A DNA stretch of 64,000 nucleotides. Origin: an uncultured Eubacteriales bacterium (GTDB lineage Bacteria; Bacillota; Clostridia; Oscillospirales; Oscillospiraceae). The notes below the pieces were generated by a model. That model made no database searches, had not been told where the DNA came from, and worked only from the letters and a program-made list of their open reading frames with translations. The stretch covers positions 47,993 to 111,992 of the forward strand of contig UREY01000004.1 in NCBI GenBank assembly GCA_900546915.1. The letters run 5' to 3'. The position numbers and the translations under genes were made by a program. The first letter of the stretch is position 1, and each line of letters begins with the position of its first letter. Below, piece after piece: positions 34,541-42,875 of the stretch.

Positions 34541-35412
34541 TTGGACGGATTGTAAAGTCCCTCAGCGGGTTTTATGAAGTGAAAACGGAGGCGGGGACGG
34601 TGACCTGCCGGGCCAGAGGACACGTCCGAAGAGACGGCTGCATGCCTCTGACGGGAGATCTGGTGGAGATCTCCTGCTCCGGCAGCCGAGGCATGGTGGA
34701 AAAGCTGCTGCCCCGAAAAAACAGCTTTCTTCGTCCTGCGGTGGCCAATGTGGATGCGTTGGTTGTCTTTGCCGCCAATGTGAATCCGGTTACCGAGCCC
34801 TTCCTCATTGACCGGGTGGCTGCCATTGCCGGCAGCCGGAAGGTGCCGGTGATCCTCTGTCTCAACAAAACGGACCTGGATCCGGCGGCGGAACTGGGCC
34901 GGATTTATGAGCAGGCGGGATTTCCGGTGATCCGGACCAGCGCCAAAACCGGAGCGGGAATGGACCGCCTGCGCGATGCGATCTCCGGCAAGCTCACCGC
35001 CTTTACCGGCAATTCCGGCGTGGGAAAAAGCAGCGTGCTCAACTGCCTGGCCCCGGCGCTGTGCCTGCAGACCGGCGCGGTTTCGGAGAAGCTGGGCCGG
35101 GGCCGGCATACGACCCGGCATGTGGAGCTGTACGCCCTGGATGGGGAGACCTTTGTGGCGGATACCCCCGGGTTTTCTTCCTTTGACACCGACCAAATGG
35201 AACTTATATGGAAGGAAGATCTCCAGTATGCATTTCCGGATTTTGCGCCCTATCTGGGACGGTGCCGCTTCCGTGACTGCGCCCATTTGAAGGAGCCGGA
35301 CTGCGCGGTCACCCAGGCCCTGCGGGAGGGCAAGCTGCAGCCTACCCGCTATGACAGCTACGTCCGGCTGTACGAAAAGGCCCGGGAAGTGAAAGCCCGG
35401 CAGTGGAACTAG
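34537..35412 (+). CDS. rsgA: Ribosome small-subunit GTPase RsgA
   Basis: 291 residues. Circularly permuted GTPase: NKTDL (G4, 110-114) precedes GNSGVGKSSVLN (G1, 158-169) and DTPGFSSF (G3). The N-terminal OB domain and C-terminal zinc finger (CRFRDCAHLKEPDC) are present. It checks 30S decoding-centre maturation. The ATG overlaps the prkC stop (ATGA), which ties it to the kinase; RsgA is a known PrkC-type substrate in Firmicutes. Confidence 0.95.
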   Translation: MIGRIVKSLSGFYEVKTEAGTVTCRARGHVRRDGCMPLTGDLVEISCSGSRGMVEKLLPRKNSFLRPAVANVDALVVFAANVNPVTEPFLIDRVAAIAGSRKVPVILCLNKTDLDPAAELGRIYEQAGFPVIRTSAKTGAGMDRLRDAISGKLTAFTGNSGVGKSSVLNCLAPALCLQTGAVSEKLGRGRHTTRHVELYALDGETFVADTPGFSSFDTDQMELIWKEDLQYAFPDFAPYLGRCRFRDCAHLKEPDCAVTQALREGKLQPTRYDSYVRLYEKAREVKARQWN

Positions 35413-35431
35413 AGCTTCCTGCAAAGCGAAA

Positions 35432-35474
35432 GGAGTGTGCCGCAGAGAATTCTGCAGCACACTCCCGCTGTTTT
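35432..35474 (+). terminator. Terminator between convergent rsgA and the YtxH-like gene
   Basis: GGAGTGTGC (35432-35440) and GCACACTCC (35457-35465) form a perfect 9-bp stem with an inner CAGA/TCTG pair, followed by GCTGTTTTA. It overlaps the end of the minus-strand gene and may also help terminate that gene. Confidence 0.8.
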
Positions 35475-35637
35475 ATTGGGCGATTTTGGATGCCGCCTGG
35501 CAGACGGCGTCTTCCACATTGGCAGCGGCCTTATCCGCCAACCGGCGGGCAGGGTTCTGCTTGGGCATCATGAGGACGGCAACGGCGCCCACCGCTGCGC
35601 CCAATCCCATGGTCAGGGCAAACGAATAGCCTTTCAT
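35473..35637 (-). CDS. Small YtxH-like membrane protein
   Basis: 54 residues: MKGYSFALTMGLGAAVGAVAVLMMPK gives one glycine/alanine-rich membrane segment, followed by a basic-then-amphipathic helix (ARRLADKAAANVEDAVCQAASKI), the YtxH-type layout. GGAGG is 9 nt before this ATG; an ATG two codons earlier is only 3 nt from it. It lies downstream of the terminated kinase gene and seems to be its own unit. Function unknown. Confidence 0.65.
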   Translation of the reverse strand: MKGYSFALTMGLGAAVGAVAVLMMPKQNPARRLADKAAANVEDAVCQAASKIAQ

Positions 35638-35715
35638 TTCCATACGCCTCCTTCCGCCTTTAGTATGCGCAAAAACGGGAGAAAGCAGGCGCTTTTTCAA
35701 AAATTCAAATATGGC

Positions 35716-35746
35716 AAAAACATGGAGGCCGTCGGAAAAGACGGCC
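35716..35746 (-). terminator. Terminator of the divergent kinase gene
   Basis: On the minus strand GGCCGTC and GACGGCC pair around TTTTCC, then TCCATGTTTTT. It follows the stop of the kinase gene by 12 nt. Confidence 0.8.
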
Positions 35747-35758
35747 CCCTGTTTCATT

Positions 35759-38700
35759 TTATGCCGTGATGGTAAAGGCCATGGACTGCACCAGCTGGCG
35801 GTTGAAGTAGATCTCCAGCCGGTACTCTCCGGGAGTCTGGGGCGTACGCTCCAGCTGTCCCAGGTACTTGTCGTTGGTCCACATGGTGTGCCATGGGGCT
35901 AAGCCCATGTAATAATCCACGGGAACGCCCTGGGCGTCCCGGACCAGGATCAGGGTCTCCACCTCTGCGTCATCCGAATCCGCGCCCTCGGTGGCCTCCA
36001 GCACAAAGGCGATGGAATCCGAGGCGGTAAACTGGGTGGTCTGATTCTCCGGCGTCACATCCCGGGTGGCCCAATCCGGGTCCTCCGGCGTGGGGAAGGT
36101 GGCCATAAACACGTTGGCGGCTTCCACGCCGTATTGCGAAAAGGCCGGGGCTTCCGGGGTGGTGGCGGTAAAGGTGTTGTTTAAAACCGTAGAGCCGTCC
36201 GCCGCTTGAATTTGGAAGGAATAGACGGTGTTGGGCAGGACGGTGGAAATGGCAACGGTGGGCTCGGCTGTTTGAATGGCCTCCGTAGCGGTCTCTCCGT
36301 TGCCGTGGGTGTACAGGAAGATCCAGCCGCCCTCAGGGGCATCTCCGGTGAAGGTCCAGGCGGCGGTGATTTGGTTGAGATCCTCCGTTTGGATGGTGCA
36401 CTCTGAAATGGAGAGGGGGTTTGCCGTGATGGAAATCCAGGCGTTCTGGGACATTCCCGCCGCCGTGACCTCTACCGTGTAGGCGGTATCTGCGGAGATG
36501 CCTTCTATGGTGGCGGTGCAGCTGTCTACGGTAACGGTCTGGTCGAAGTCGGCGGAATCATAGCAGCGGACGGACCAGCCGGTTACCGGGGCTGCCGGTT
36601 CATCCCAAGTCAGGGTGAGCGCGCTGCCCGTGTGTTCGGTGACGCGCAGGTTCTGGGCCGTGACCACGGCGGAGGCGGTCAGGGTGAGGCTGGTGGCGCC
36701 GGTGAGGTAGATATCCGGGCCGCCGTCCAGCTGGAAGGTGTAGGCCTTGCCCACGGTGAGGCCTGTGACGGTGACGCTCTGGCCGGAGAAGGAGCGGGTT
36801 TGGGCTTCCTCTCCCTCGGCGCTGTAAGTCAGGGTCCAGGCCTCCGGGACCGGACCGTCCGACGTCAAGGTAAAATTTAAAATGACGGAGCCGTCTTCCG
36901 GGCCGGTGACGCCGGTGAGGCTGACGATTTCTGTTTCCTTCCCGGTGGTATACGTGGTCTGGGTCTGGCCGATGAGCTTGTGGAAGCCGTCTATGGAGAC
37001 GGTCACGGTGTATTGGGTGTTGGAATTCAGGCCGGTAAAGGTGGCGGTTCCATCTTCCAACGGAGCTTCATAGGTGTTGCCGTAGGTGTCCCGGCAGCTG
37101 ACGTGCAGGGCGCTGGGATCGGCCTCGGTTGTGAGGCGTACGGTAAAACTGTCCAGCGAACCTTCTGTGACTGTGAGCTCTTCCAGAGGAACGCAGTAGT
37201 AGTGGACATAATAGAAATATGCGCCCACCGCCAGGACCGCCAGAACCAACAGGACCGACAAAAAGACGATCAGCCCTTTCCAGGAGCGGCGCCGGGGCGC
37301 TTCCTCCCAGGCTTCCGCCTCTTCTTCCTCTGCCGGCGCTTCCGGCTGCGGAAGGGGGGCAGGCGGCTGCGCAGCGTCCGGCTCCGGCGTGTCTTCTCCG
37401 GAAGGTGAGGTCAGGAAAGACTCGGCCCGGGAGAGAATATCGGCCAGCTCCGGGTCCTGAGGTGCAGCGGTTAAGTTCTGCTCTTCCTCCTGGGGGAAGG
37501 CTTCGTCCTCTTCCGGCTCGGCGGGAGCGGAATCCTCGGCAGACGGCTCTTCCTGGGAGAGGATGGCCTTCATGGCTTGCAGGGGGTTGTCCGCCGGCTC
37601 CGGCTGGGCAGCGTCCGGGGCTTCGGCCGGGATCTCCTGCCGGGGCTCCTCTGCCGGCAGCGGTTCCGCTTCGGCCGGGGACTCCGGCTCCGGTTCGGCG
37701 GCGGGTTCCGGTTCCGGCTCGGCGGCGGGCTCCGGCGGCGCTTCCACTTCGGCCGGGGAATCTGATTCGGCTGAGGGCTGCGGCTCCGAACCGACCTGGT
37801 CGGGCTGGGACGGCGCCGGTTGCGCCGCCTGCGCAGCCCCTTGGGTGTCCGGAGCCATCGCTTCGGCGTCCAGAACAGCAGGGGTGACCACAGGCGGGGC
37901 GATGATGGCGTCGTTGACCGGGTTGCGCTGCATATAGCTCACCAGGGCCTGCCCCATCTCCTCGGGACTCTGCCAACGGTCCTGGGGCCGGAAGGCCGCC
38001 GCTTTCAAAATAATCTCGGCCATTTCGTAGTCGGCATAGGCCGGAGGCGGCAAGGCCTCGCCCTGCAACCGGCGGGATTCCGCCTGGTCCGGGGATTCGG
38101 CAAACGGTCCCTGTCCGCCGTTGTACACCCAGTAAAGCACCATGCCCAAAGCGTAAAGATCAATGGTGGCGTTCATCTCGCCGAAGTCGTCGAACAGCTC
38201 GGGCGCAGTAAAAGGTCCCCGGTATTTTTCCGGGAAAGTGGCATATGTAAGGTGATCCAGAGGTAAAAAGCCAAAATCACCCAGTTGAAACTGGCGCTTG
38301 GCGGTGATGAAGATGTTCTCCGGCTTTAAATCCTGGTATAAATATCCGGCCTTCCGGCTCAAGGTCAGGGCGGCGCACAGATCAATGCCCAGATTGACGG
38401 CATTCAGGTGCGTCATGGTGTTTCGCTTGGTGTAGGAGGCCAACGTGGTCCGGTAAGGGCTCAGGACCCAAAGATCCATACCGACCTCTCCGTTTTCCTT
38501 GGGCGTGGACTGATGGCTGAAAAAGGGCGCAAAGCCGCGAGACTGGGCCAACCGGTCCAGCAAGCGAATTTCCTCCTCCAGTCCCCGGGTCATATCCTCG
38601 TAATAGCTCTGAGCGGCGGTTTGGTCTGCGCATGCGCCGGTGAGCAGCATGGCGTTTACCTGAATCTGAGACTCCGGAATGGAGATGTGTTTTAAGATAA

Positions 38701-38824
38701 ATTTTTCTTTTGTGACGGTGTGAATTGCGGGACAGCAAACAATGCCATGGTGGCTGCTGTATGGGCTTCCCATGGAGAATTCATCCAGCAGGGGAGATAC
38801 GGTTTTTGCATCCGCCAAATTCAT
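35759..38824 (-). CDS. Divergent Hanks-type kinase with Fn3-like ectodomain
   Basis: 1021 residues. The N-terminal ~300 residues are a protein kinase fold: Lys45 in FILKHI, Glu near 85, YQDLKPENIFI (161-173; HRD is replaced by YQD) and GDFGF (182-186), then YALGMVLYWVYNGG and DRWQSPEEM. The glycine loop (MGSPYSSHHG) is degenerate. A strongly acidic Pro/Glu/Ala linker (about 320-510) leads to one membrane helix (516-540) and an outside part of ~480 residues with repeated fibronectin-III-like sheets (YTVTVSIDG, SLTLTWDEPAAPVTGWSVRCY, AYTVEVTAAG). Active-site Asp, Asn and DFG are kept, so activity is possible. AAAGGAGG ribosome site. No dedicated phosphatase beside it. Confidence 0.85.
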   Translation of the reverse strand: MNLADAKTVSPLLDEFSMGSPYSSHHGIVCCPAIHTVTKEKFILKHISIPESQIQVNAMLLTGACADQTAAQSYYEDMTRGLEEEIRLLDRLAQSRGFAPFFSHQSTPKENGEVGMDLWVLSPYRTTLASYTKRNTMTHLNAVNLGIDLCAALTLSRKAGYLYQDLKPENIFITAKRQFQLGDFGFLPLDHLTYATFPEKYRGPFTAPELFDDFGEMNATIDLYALGMVLYWVYNGGQGPFAESPDQAESRRLQGEALPPPAYADYEMAEIILKAAAFRPQDRWQSPEEMGQALVSYMQRNPVNDAIIAPPVVTPAVLDAEAMAPDTQGAAQAAQPAPSQPDQVGSEPQPSAESDSPAEVEAPPEPAAEPEPEPAAEPEPESPAEAEPLPAEEPRQEIPAEAPDAAQPEPADNPLQAMKAILSQEEPSAEDSAPAEPEEDEAFPQEEEQNLTAAPQDPELADILSRAESFLTSPSGEDTPEPDAAQPPAPLPQPEAPAEEEEAEAWEEAPRRRSWKGLIVFLSVLLVLAVLAVGAYFYYVHYYCVPLEELTVTEGSLDSFTVRLTTEADPSALHVSCRDTYGNTYEAPLEDGTATFTGLNSNTQYTVTVSIDGFHKLIGQTQTTYTTGKETEIVSLTGVTGPEDGSVILNFTLTSDGPVPEAWTLTYSAEGEEAQTRSFSGQSVTVTGLTVGKAYTFQLDGGPDIYLTGATSLTLTASAVVTAQNLRVTEHTGSALTLTWDEPAAPVTGWSVRCYDSADFDQTVTVDSCTATIEGISADTAYTVEVTAAGMSQNAWISITANPLSISECTIQTEDLNQITAAWTFTGDAPEGGWIFLYTHGNGETATEAIQTAEPTVAISTVLPNTVYSFQIQAADGSTVLNNTFTATTPEAPAFSQYGVEAANVFMATFPTPEDPDWATRDVTPENQTTQFTASDSIAFVLEATEGADSDDAEVETLILVRDAQGVPVDYYMGLAPWHTMWTNDKYLGQLERTPQTPGEYRLEIYFNRQLVQSMAFTITA

Positions 38825-38845
38825 CGCCTCCTTTGACTACCCTAT

Positions 38846-38874
38846 ATCATAAGCGAAAAAAGCGAAAAAAGCAA
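38846..38874 (-). promoter_or_regulatory. Promoter of the divergent kinase gene
   Basis: On the minus strand TTGCTT (38874-38869), 17 nt, TATGAT (38851-38846), 22 nt before the start codon. Confidence 0.65.
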
Positions 38875-38885
38875 CAGGATTGTAG

Positions 38886-38914
38886 TTGTTTTATGGCCGG
38901 GAAAATGATATGAT
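38886..38914 (+). promoter_or_regulatory. Candidate promoter of the zinc-ribbon/BIG2 gene
   Basis: TTGTTT (38886-38891) and TATGAT (38909-38914) with 17-nt spacing, back to back with the kinase promoter. The -35 box is weak (three of six). Confidence 0.45.
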
Positions 38915-38966
38915 GTTGTCGAACCGATTTTGGAACGCCGTACGGAAGGAAACGGAGGGATATTTT

Positions 38967-40172
38967 TTGAGTAAAGTGATCTGCGAATATTGCGGGACCA
39001 TGTATACCTCGGAAGAGGGGGAGTGCCCCGTCTGCGGCCATATAGATACACCGGAAGCAGCCCAACCCGGACAGGAACCGGCTGAGAAAAATGCCGGAGA
39101 GGCGACGGTGCCGAAGGAACCCACCATACCGGTACCGGAAATTCCCCTGCGCAAAGCCCAGGCTAAGTCCGCCCCGGCTGCCGCTGCCGAACCGGCGCGG
39201 CCGGAAAAAAACAAGGCGGCCCGGCGCAGTCCGGCCAAAGGGCGTTATGCCGGGGGTGTAGCCCGGCGGGATCAGGTCATTTGCGTGATTTTGGGGGTCC
39301 TGGTGGTGTGCCTGGGCCTGTACATTGGCTACCGGTTTTTGCGCCCGCACCTGCCCGGCGGGGGACAGAACGGGACCACTTCTCCCCCGGCGTCGGAGAC
39401 GGTACCCTGTACCGGCGTTACGGTGGATGAGACTCTGCTTTTTTCGGAGAAGGGGCAGAGCCAAATGCTGCAGGTGACCTTGGATCCGGCCGGTACGACA
39501 GACAGCCTGCAATTTTCTTCCGACAATCCTCAGGTGGCTACCGTATCCTCCGAGGGCCGGGTGGAAGCGGTGGGAACCGGCCGGGCTACCATCACGGTGA
39601 CCTGCGGACAAGCCGGCGCCACCTGCGCCGTCACCTGTGAGTGGACGGAGGAGCAGACCACGCAACCGGAGCAGACCCCGGAGGAAACCGGAGAGGAAAC
39701 AGTCGGCCGGCTGTCCCTCAGCCAGACAGACGTCACCTTCTTCCATGCCGGGGAGACCGTCCTGCTCACGGCCGGTTCTCTGGAGGGCAGTCGACTGCAG
39801 TGGTCCAGTAGCGATGAAACGGTTGCAACGGTCCAGGACGGCCTGGTGACCGCTGTGGGTCCCGGTACGGTCCAGATTCGCGCGGTGTACCAGGAGCAGG
39901 AGCTGACCTGCATTGTGCGCTGCAGCTTCGAGGCGCCCGCCGACGGCGCCGCCGTCATCAGTCATACCGACGTGACCCTGTCCGTGGACGAGAGCTTTAC
40001 TCTGCGTCTGCGGGACGGGGATGGGCAGCCCTTGGAGGTGACCTGGTCTACCGGGGACAGCAGCGTCTGCACGGTGGACGGCAACACCGTGACCGCCGTG
40101 GGGCCCGGCTATACGGAGGTCACCACGACCTACGAGGGCGCCGTCTACACCTGTGTGGTGCGGGTGAACTGA
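38967..40172 (+). CDS. Zinc-ribbon membrane protein with bacterial Ig-like (BIG2) domains
   Basis: 401 residues from a TTG start placed 6 nt after GGAGGG; the frame runs further back but without ribosome sites, and the protein proper begins with a zinc ribbon CEYCGTMYTSEEGECPVCG (C6, C9, C20, C23). A Pro/Ala/Lys-rich cytoplasmic linker leads to one membrane helix (about 103-123) and three BIG2-type domains outside (each with an SSDNPQVATVSSEGRVEAVG-like core). It is divergent from the Fn3-bearing kinase across a shared promoter region. The function is unknown; the zinc-ribbon inside plus Ig outside suggests a sensor or scaffold. Confidence 0.78.
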   Translation: MSKVICEYCGTMYTSEEGECPVCGHIDTPEAAQPGQEPAEKNAGEATVPKEPTIPVPEIPLRKAQAKSAPAAAAEPARPEKNKAARRSPAKGRYAGGVARRDQVICVILGVLVVCLGLYIGYRFLRPHLPGGGQNGTTSPPASETVPCTGVTVDETLLFSEKGQSQMLQVTLDPAGTTDSLQFSSDNPQVATVSSEGRVEAVGTGRATITVTCGQAGATCAVTCEWTEEQTTQPEQTPEETGEETVGRLSLSQTDVTFFHAGETVLLTAGSLEGSRLQWSSSDETVATVQDGLVTAVGPGTVQIRAVYQEQELTCIVRCSFEAPADGAAVISHTDVTLSVDESFTLRLRDGDGQPLEVTWSTGDSSVCTVDGNTVTAVGPGYTEVTTTYEGAVYTCVVRVN

Positions 40173-40197
40173 GCCGGAGGGTCTGGAAGCAATACGT

Positions 40198-40240
40198 TTG
40201 GGGTGCTGCGGTGTATTGCAGCACCCCAATTGTGTATTTT
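40198..40240 (+). terminator. Terminator after the BIG2 gene
   Basis: TTGGGGTGCTGC (40198-40209) and GCAGCACCCCAA (40218-40229) form a perfect 12-bp stem with an 8-nt loop, then TTGTGTATTTT. It lies between convergent genes and is symmetrical enough to serve both. Confidence 0.85.
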
Positions 40241-40267
40241 ACGCGTCATAGCGCAAAATACTGCGGA

Positions 40268-40474
40268 TCAATCCGCAATGCCGACACGATTTTGCCGCCG
40301 GAACAGCAGACTGATGCACCAAAGTCCGGCCAGACCCACCAGCGTATAAATGATGCGGCTGACGATACCGGTTTGACCGCCAAACAGCCATGCAACCAGG
40401 TCGAACTGGCAAATGCCCACCAGACCCCAGTTTATGGCGCCGATGATGGATAGAATCAATGCAAGGGTATCCAT
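40268..40474 (-). CDS. DUF378 small membrane protein
   Basis: 68 residues: MDTLALILSIIGAINWGLVG, the DUF378 hallmark (INWGLVG), then a second hydrophobic helix VSRIIYTLVGLAGLWCISLL, giving two membrane spans. Start taken at the ATG after GGGAGG; the longer frame upstream is not supported. Single gene facing the BIG2 gene. Function unknown. Confidence 0.85.
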   Translation of the reverse strand: MDTLALILSIIGAINWGLVGICQFDLVAWLFGGQTGIVSRIIYTLVGLAGLWCISLLFRRQNRVGIAD

Positions 40475-40684
40475 TTGTGTGCCTCCCTTTCTTCGTGGAT
40501 GGGTGTAGTATTTCCCAAAGAAAATGGGGCTATGCACAGGCCGCTTTGGCCATAGAACGCAAAATTTGGAATTTGGCAGGATTGGATCTTTTTTGCAGAT
40601 TTTCTGCGCAAATCCCTCCGGGCGCGCCCGTGAAACGTCGGGGCTTTGCCGGGAAAAGGTCTGCCTGCAGTCGGGGGAGAGAAT

Positions 40685-41464
40685 ATGACGCAAGCGGAAA
40701 TCTGGAGCATCGCCATGGCGCAGTCGGCGGCGGACAGCAGCTGCAGCCCTGCTGATTTTTTGTCGGGGAACAACCGGGTTGTGCCGTCCCGGAAAAATCC
40801 CGCCGCGCGAAAATACCTAGAATTGCCGTTTTTGTGCAACCTGACCAGCTACGGCAACAACATTGTGGCGTCCGTAAGCGAGCCGTATGCCGAGATTGCC
40901 GGAGACTATATCAGCCGATATGCCGTGGAGCATTGCTTTGAGACGCCGAATTTGCATGTGCTGATGGAGCGGCTCAGGCCCTTGGGCGTCAATGTCTGCT
41001 GGATGGCGGAGTATTGGCTGCCGGACCTGACCCGTTTGCAGCCGTTGGCCTGCCGGTACGAGCTCCGGCTTTTGGACGCCGGGGACTTTGCCGGGCTGTA
41101 TGTGCCGGAATGGAGCAACGCCCTGTGTGAAAAGCGAAAGGCTCTGGACGTGCTGGGCGTCGGCGCGTACGACAACGGCAGGCTCATCGGCCTGGCAGGC
41201 TGCTCGGCGGACTGCGAGACCATGTGGCAGATCGGCATAGATGTGCTGCCGGAATACAGGCGGCAGGGCGTGGCCGGCGCGTTGACCAGCACCCTGGCGT
41301 GTGAAATTCTGGCCCGGGGGAAGGTGCCGTTTTATTGCTGCGCCTGGTCCAATGTCCGCTCCGCCGGAAACGCAGTCCGCAGCGGCTTTCGCCCGGCCTG
41401 GGTTGAAATGAGCGTGAAAAGCGACGGGCTGATCCACAGCCTGAATCAGGCGGCGGTCCGGTAG
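40685..41464 (+). CDS. GNAT family N-acetyltransferase
   Basis: 259 residues. The C-terminal half is a GNAT fold with the acetyl-CoA loop IDVLPEYRRQGVAGALTSTL (motif A) and FYCCAWSNVRSAGNAVRSGF (motif B); the N-terminal ~120 residues are a family-specific domain (YISRYAVEHCFETPNLHVLMERL). Start ATG after GGGGGAG. Substrate unknown. The upstream gap (40475-40684) holds divergent control sequence for this and the DUF378 gene. Confidence 0.82.
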   Translation: MTQAEIWSIAMAQSAADSSCSPADFLSGNNRVVPSRKNPAARKYLELPFLCNLTSYGNNIVASVSEPYAEIAGDYISRYAVEHCFETPNLHVLMERLRPLGVNVCWMAEYWLPDLTRLQPLACRYELRLLDAGDFAGLYVPEWSNALCEKRKALDVLGVGAYDNGRLIGLAGCSADCETMWQIGIDVLPEYRRQGVAGALTSTLACEILARGKVPFYCCAWSNVRSAGNAVRSGFRPAWVEMSVKSDGLIHSLNQAAVR

Positions 41465-41563
41465 CGGCTTTTGACCTGGACGATAAGAATGGCTGTCTTT
41501 ATATCGTGGACAGATCGGTAGGTTTTAGGAAAATACCACAGAATGCTACTTTTCTTTTTCCAA

Positions 41564-41588
41564 TTTCTCGTGTATAATGTACGAGAAA
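41564..41588 (+). promoter_or_regulatory. Promoter -10 box inside an inverted repeat
   Basis: A perfect TATAAT (41573-41578) lies in the 9-nt centre between TTTCTCGT (41564-41571) and ACGAGAAA (41581-41588), an exact 8-bp inverted repeat. The -35 box is weak. A protein bound to this dyad would cover the -10. A further small hairpin CCCGGC/GCCGGG follows at 41589-41610 in the leader of the DUF1015 gene. Confidence 0.6.
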
Positions 41589-41633
41589 CCCGGCGCGGAA
41601 TGGAGCCGGGAACAACAAACGAAAGGTTGGAGC

Positions 41634-42875
41634 ATGATGAACGCATTTTTGCCGGCAAACATTTTGATTCCCCAGGTGGATTCTATGGAGAAATGGGCCG
41701 TAATCGCCTGCGACCAATTTACCTCTGACCCGGCCTATTGGGCCCGGGTGGCGGAGACTGTAGGCAATGCGCCCTCCACGTTGCGCCTGATTCTGCCGGA
41801 GGCAGAGCTGGGGACGCCCCAGGAGGCGGCCCATACGGAGCAAATCAACCGGACGATGGAGGCTTACCTGGAGAGCGGCCTGTTCCAGACGTATGAAAAC
41901 GCGTTTGTCTACGTGGAGCGGACGCTTCAGAACGGCTCTGTGCGGAAGGGCCTGGTGGGTATGGTGGACCTGGAGGCCTACGACTATACGCCCGGTTCGA
42001 CTTCCGCCGTTCGCGCCACGGAACGGACGGTGACCGAGCGGATTCCGCCCCGCCAGCGGGTCCGGCGGAATGCCAGCCTGGAGCTGCCCCACATTTTGCT
42101 GTTATGCGATGATGACCGGAAGACTCTGATCGAGCCCATTTCGGCTGGCCGCGACCGCTTACCCAAGCTCTATGAGTTTGATCTCATGGAGGGGGGCGGA
42201 CATATTGCCGGTTACCTGGTCGCCGGGAAGGAAGCGGAGGACTTTGAGGCCCGGCTGACTGCCTATACCGCCGCCTGTCCGGAGAAGTACCGGGATTTGC
42301 CCGGCACGCCCCTGGTGTTTGCCGTTGGGGACGGCAATCATTCTCTGGCCACGGCCAAGAGCTGCTATGAGGAGCTGAAGGCCCGGAACCCGGGCGTGGA
42401 CTTGTCCCGGCATCCGGCCCGGTTTGCCCTGGTGGAGCTGGAAAACATTCACGATGCGGCCCAGAACTTTGAGCCCATTCACCGGGTGGTGACGGAGACG
42501 GACCCGGAGGCACTGCGGAAGGCCCTGGAGTCCTGGTGCGCGCCGGGCGGCTATCCCGTCTGTTGGTTTGCCGGGGACAAGACCGGTACGGTGTACCTGG
42601 ACCGCAGCCGCAGCCAGCTGGAGGTCGGCGTGTTGCAGCAGTTCCTGGACGAGTATTTGGCTGCCCATCCGGGCAAGATTGATTACATCCATGGAGATGA
42701 GGATCTGAAGCATCTGGCGGCCCAGGACCGGGCCATCGGCTTTTTGCTGCCGGCGATGGCCAAAGGTCAGCTGTTCCGCGGCGTAATGGCCGACGGCGCG
42801 CTGCCCCGGAAGACCTTCTCCATGGGCCATGCCCGGGAAAAGCGATACTATTTGGAAGGAAGAAAGATCAAGTGA
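41634..42875 (+). CDS. DUF1015 family protein
   Basis: 413 residues. Conserved DUF1015 stretches: VIACDQFTSDPAYW, YVERTLQNGSVRKGLVGMVDLEAYDY, LPKLYEFDLMEGGGHIAGY, FAVGDGNHSLATAKSCYEELK (the most invariant block) and DYIHGDEDLKHLA. Its biochemical role is not established. The start ATG is 7 nt after GAAAGG. It overlaps ispE by 4 nt, so the two are translationally coupled. Confidence 0.88.
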   Translation: MMNAFLPANILIPQVDSMEKWAVIACDQFTSDPAYWARVAETVGNAPSTLRLILPEAELGTPQEAAHTEQINRTMEAYLESGLFQTYENAFVYVERTLQNGSVRKGLVGMVDLEAYDYTPGSTSAVRATERTVTERIPPRQRVRRNASLELPHILLLCDDDRKTLIEPISAGRDRLPKLYEFDLMEGGGHIAGYLVAGKEAEDFEARLTAYTAACPEKYRDLPGTPLVFAVGDGNHSLATAKSCYEELKARNPGVDLSRHPARFALVELENIHDAAQNFEPIHRVVTETDPEALRKALESWCAPGGYPVCWFAGDKTGTVYLDRSRSQLEVGVLQQFLDEYLAAHPGKIDYIHGDEDLKHLAAQDRAIGFLLPAMAKGQLFRGVMADGALPRKTFSMGHAREKRYYLEGRKIK

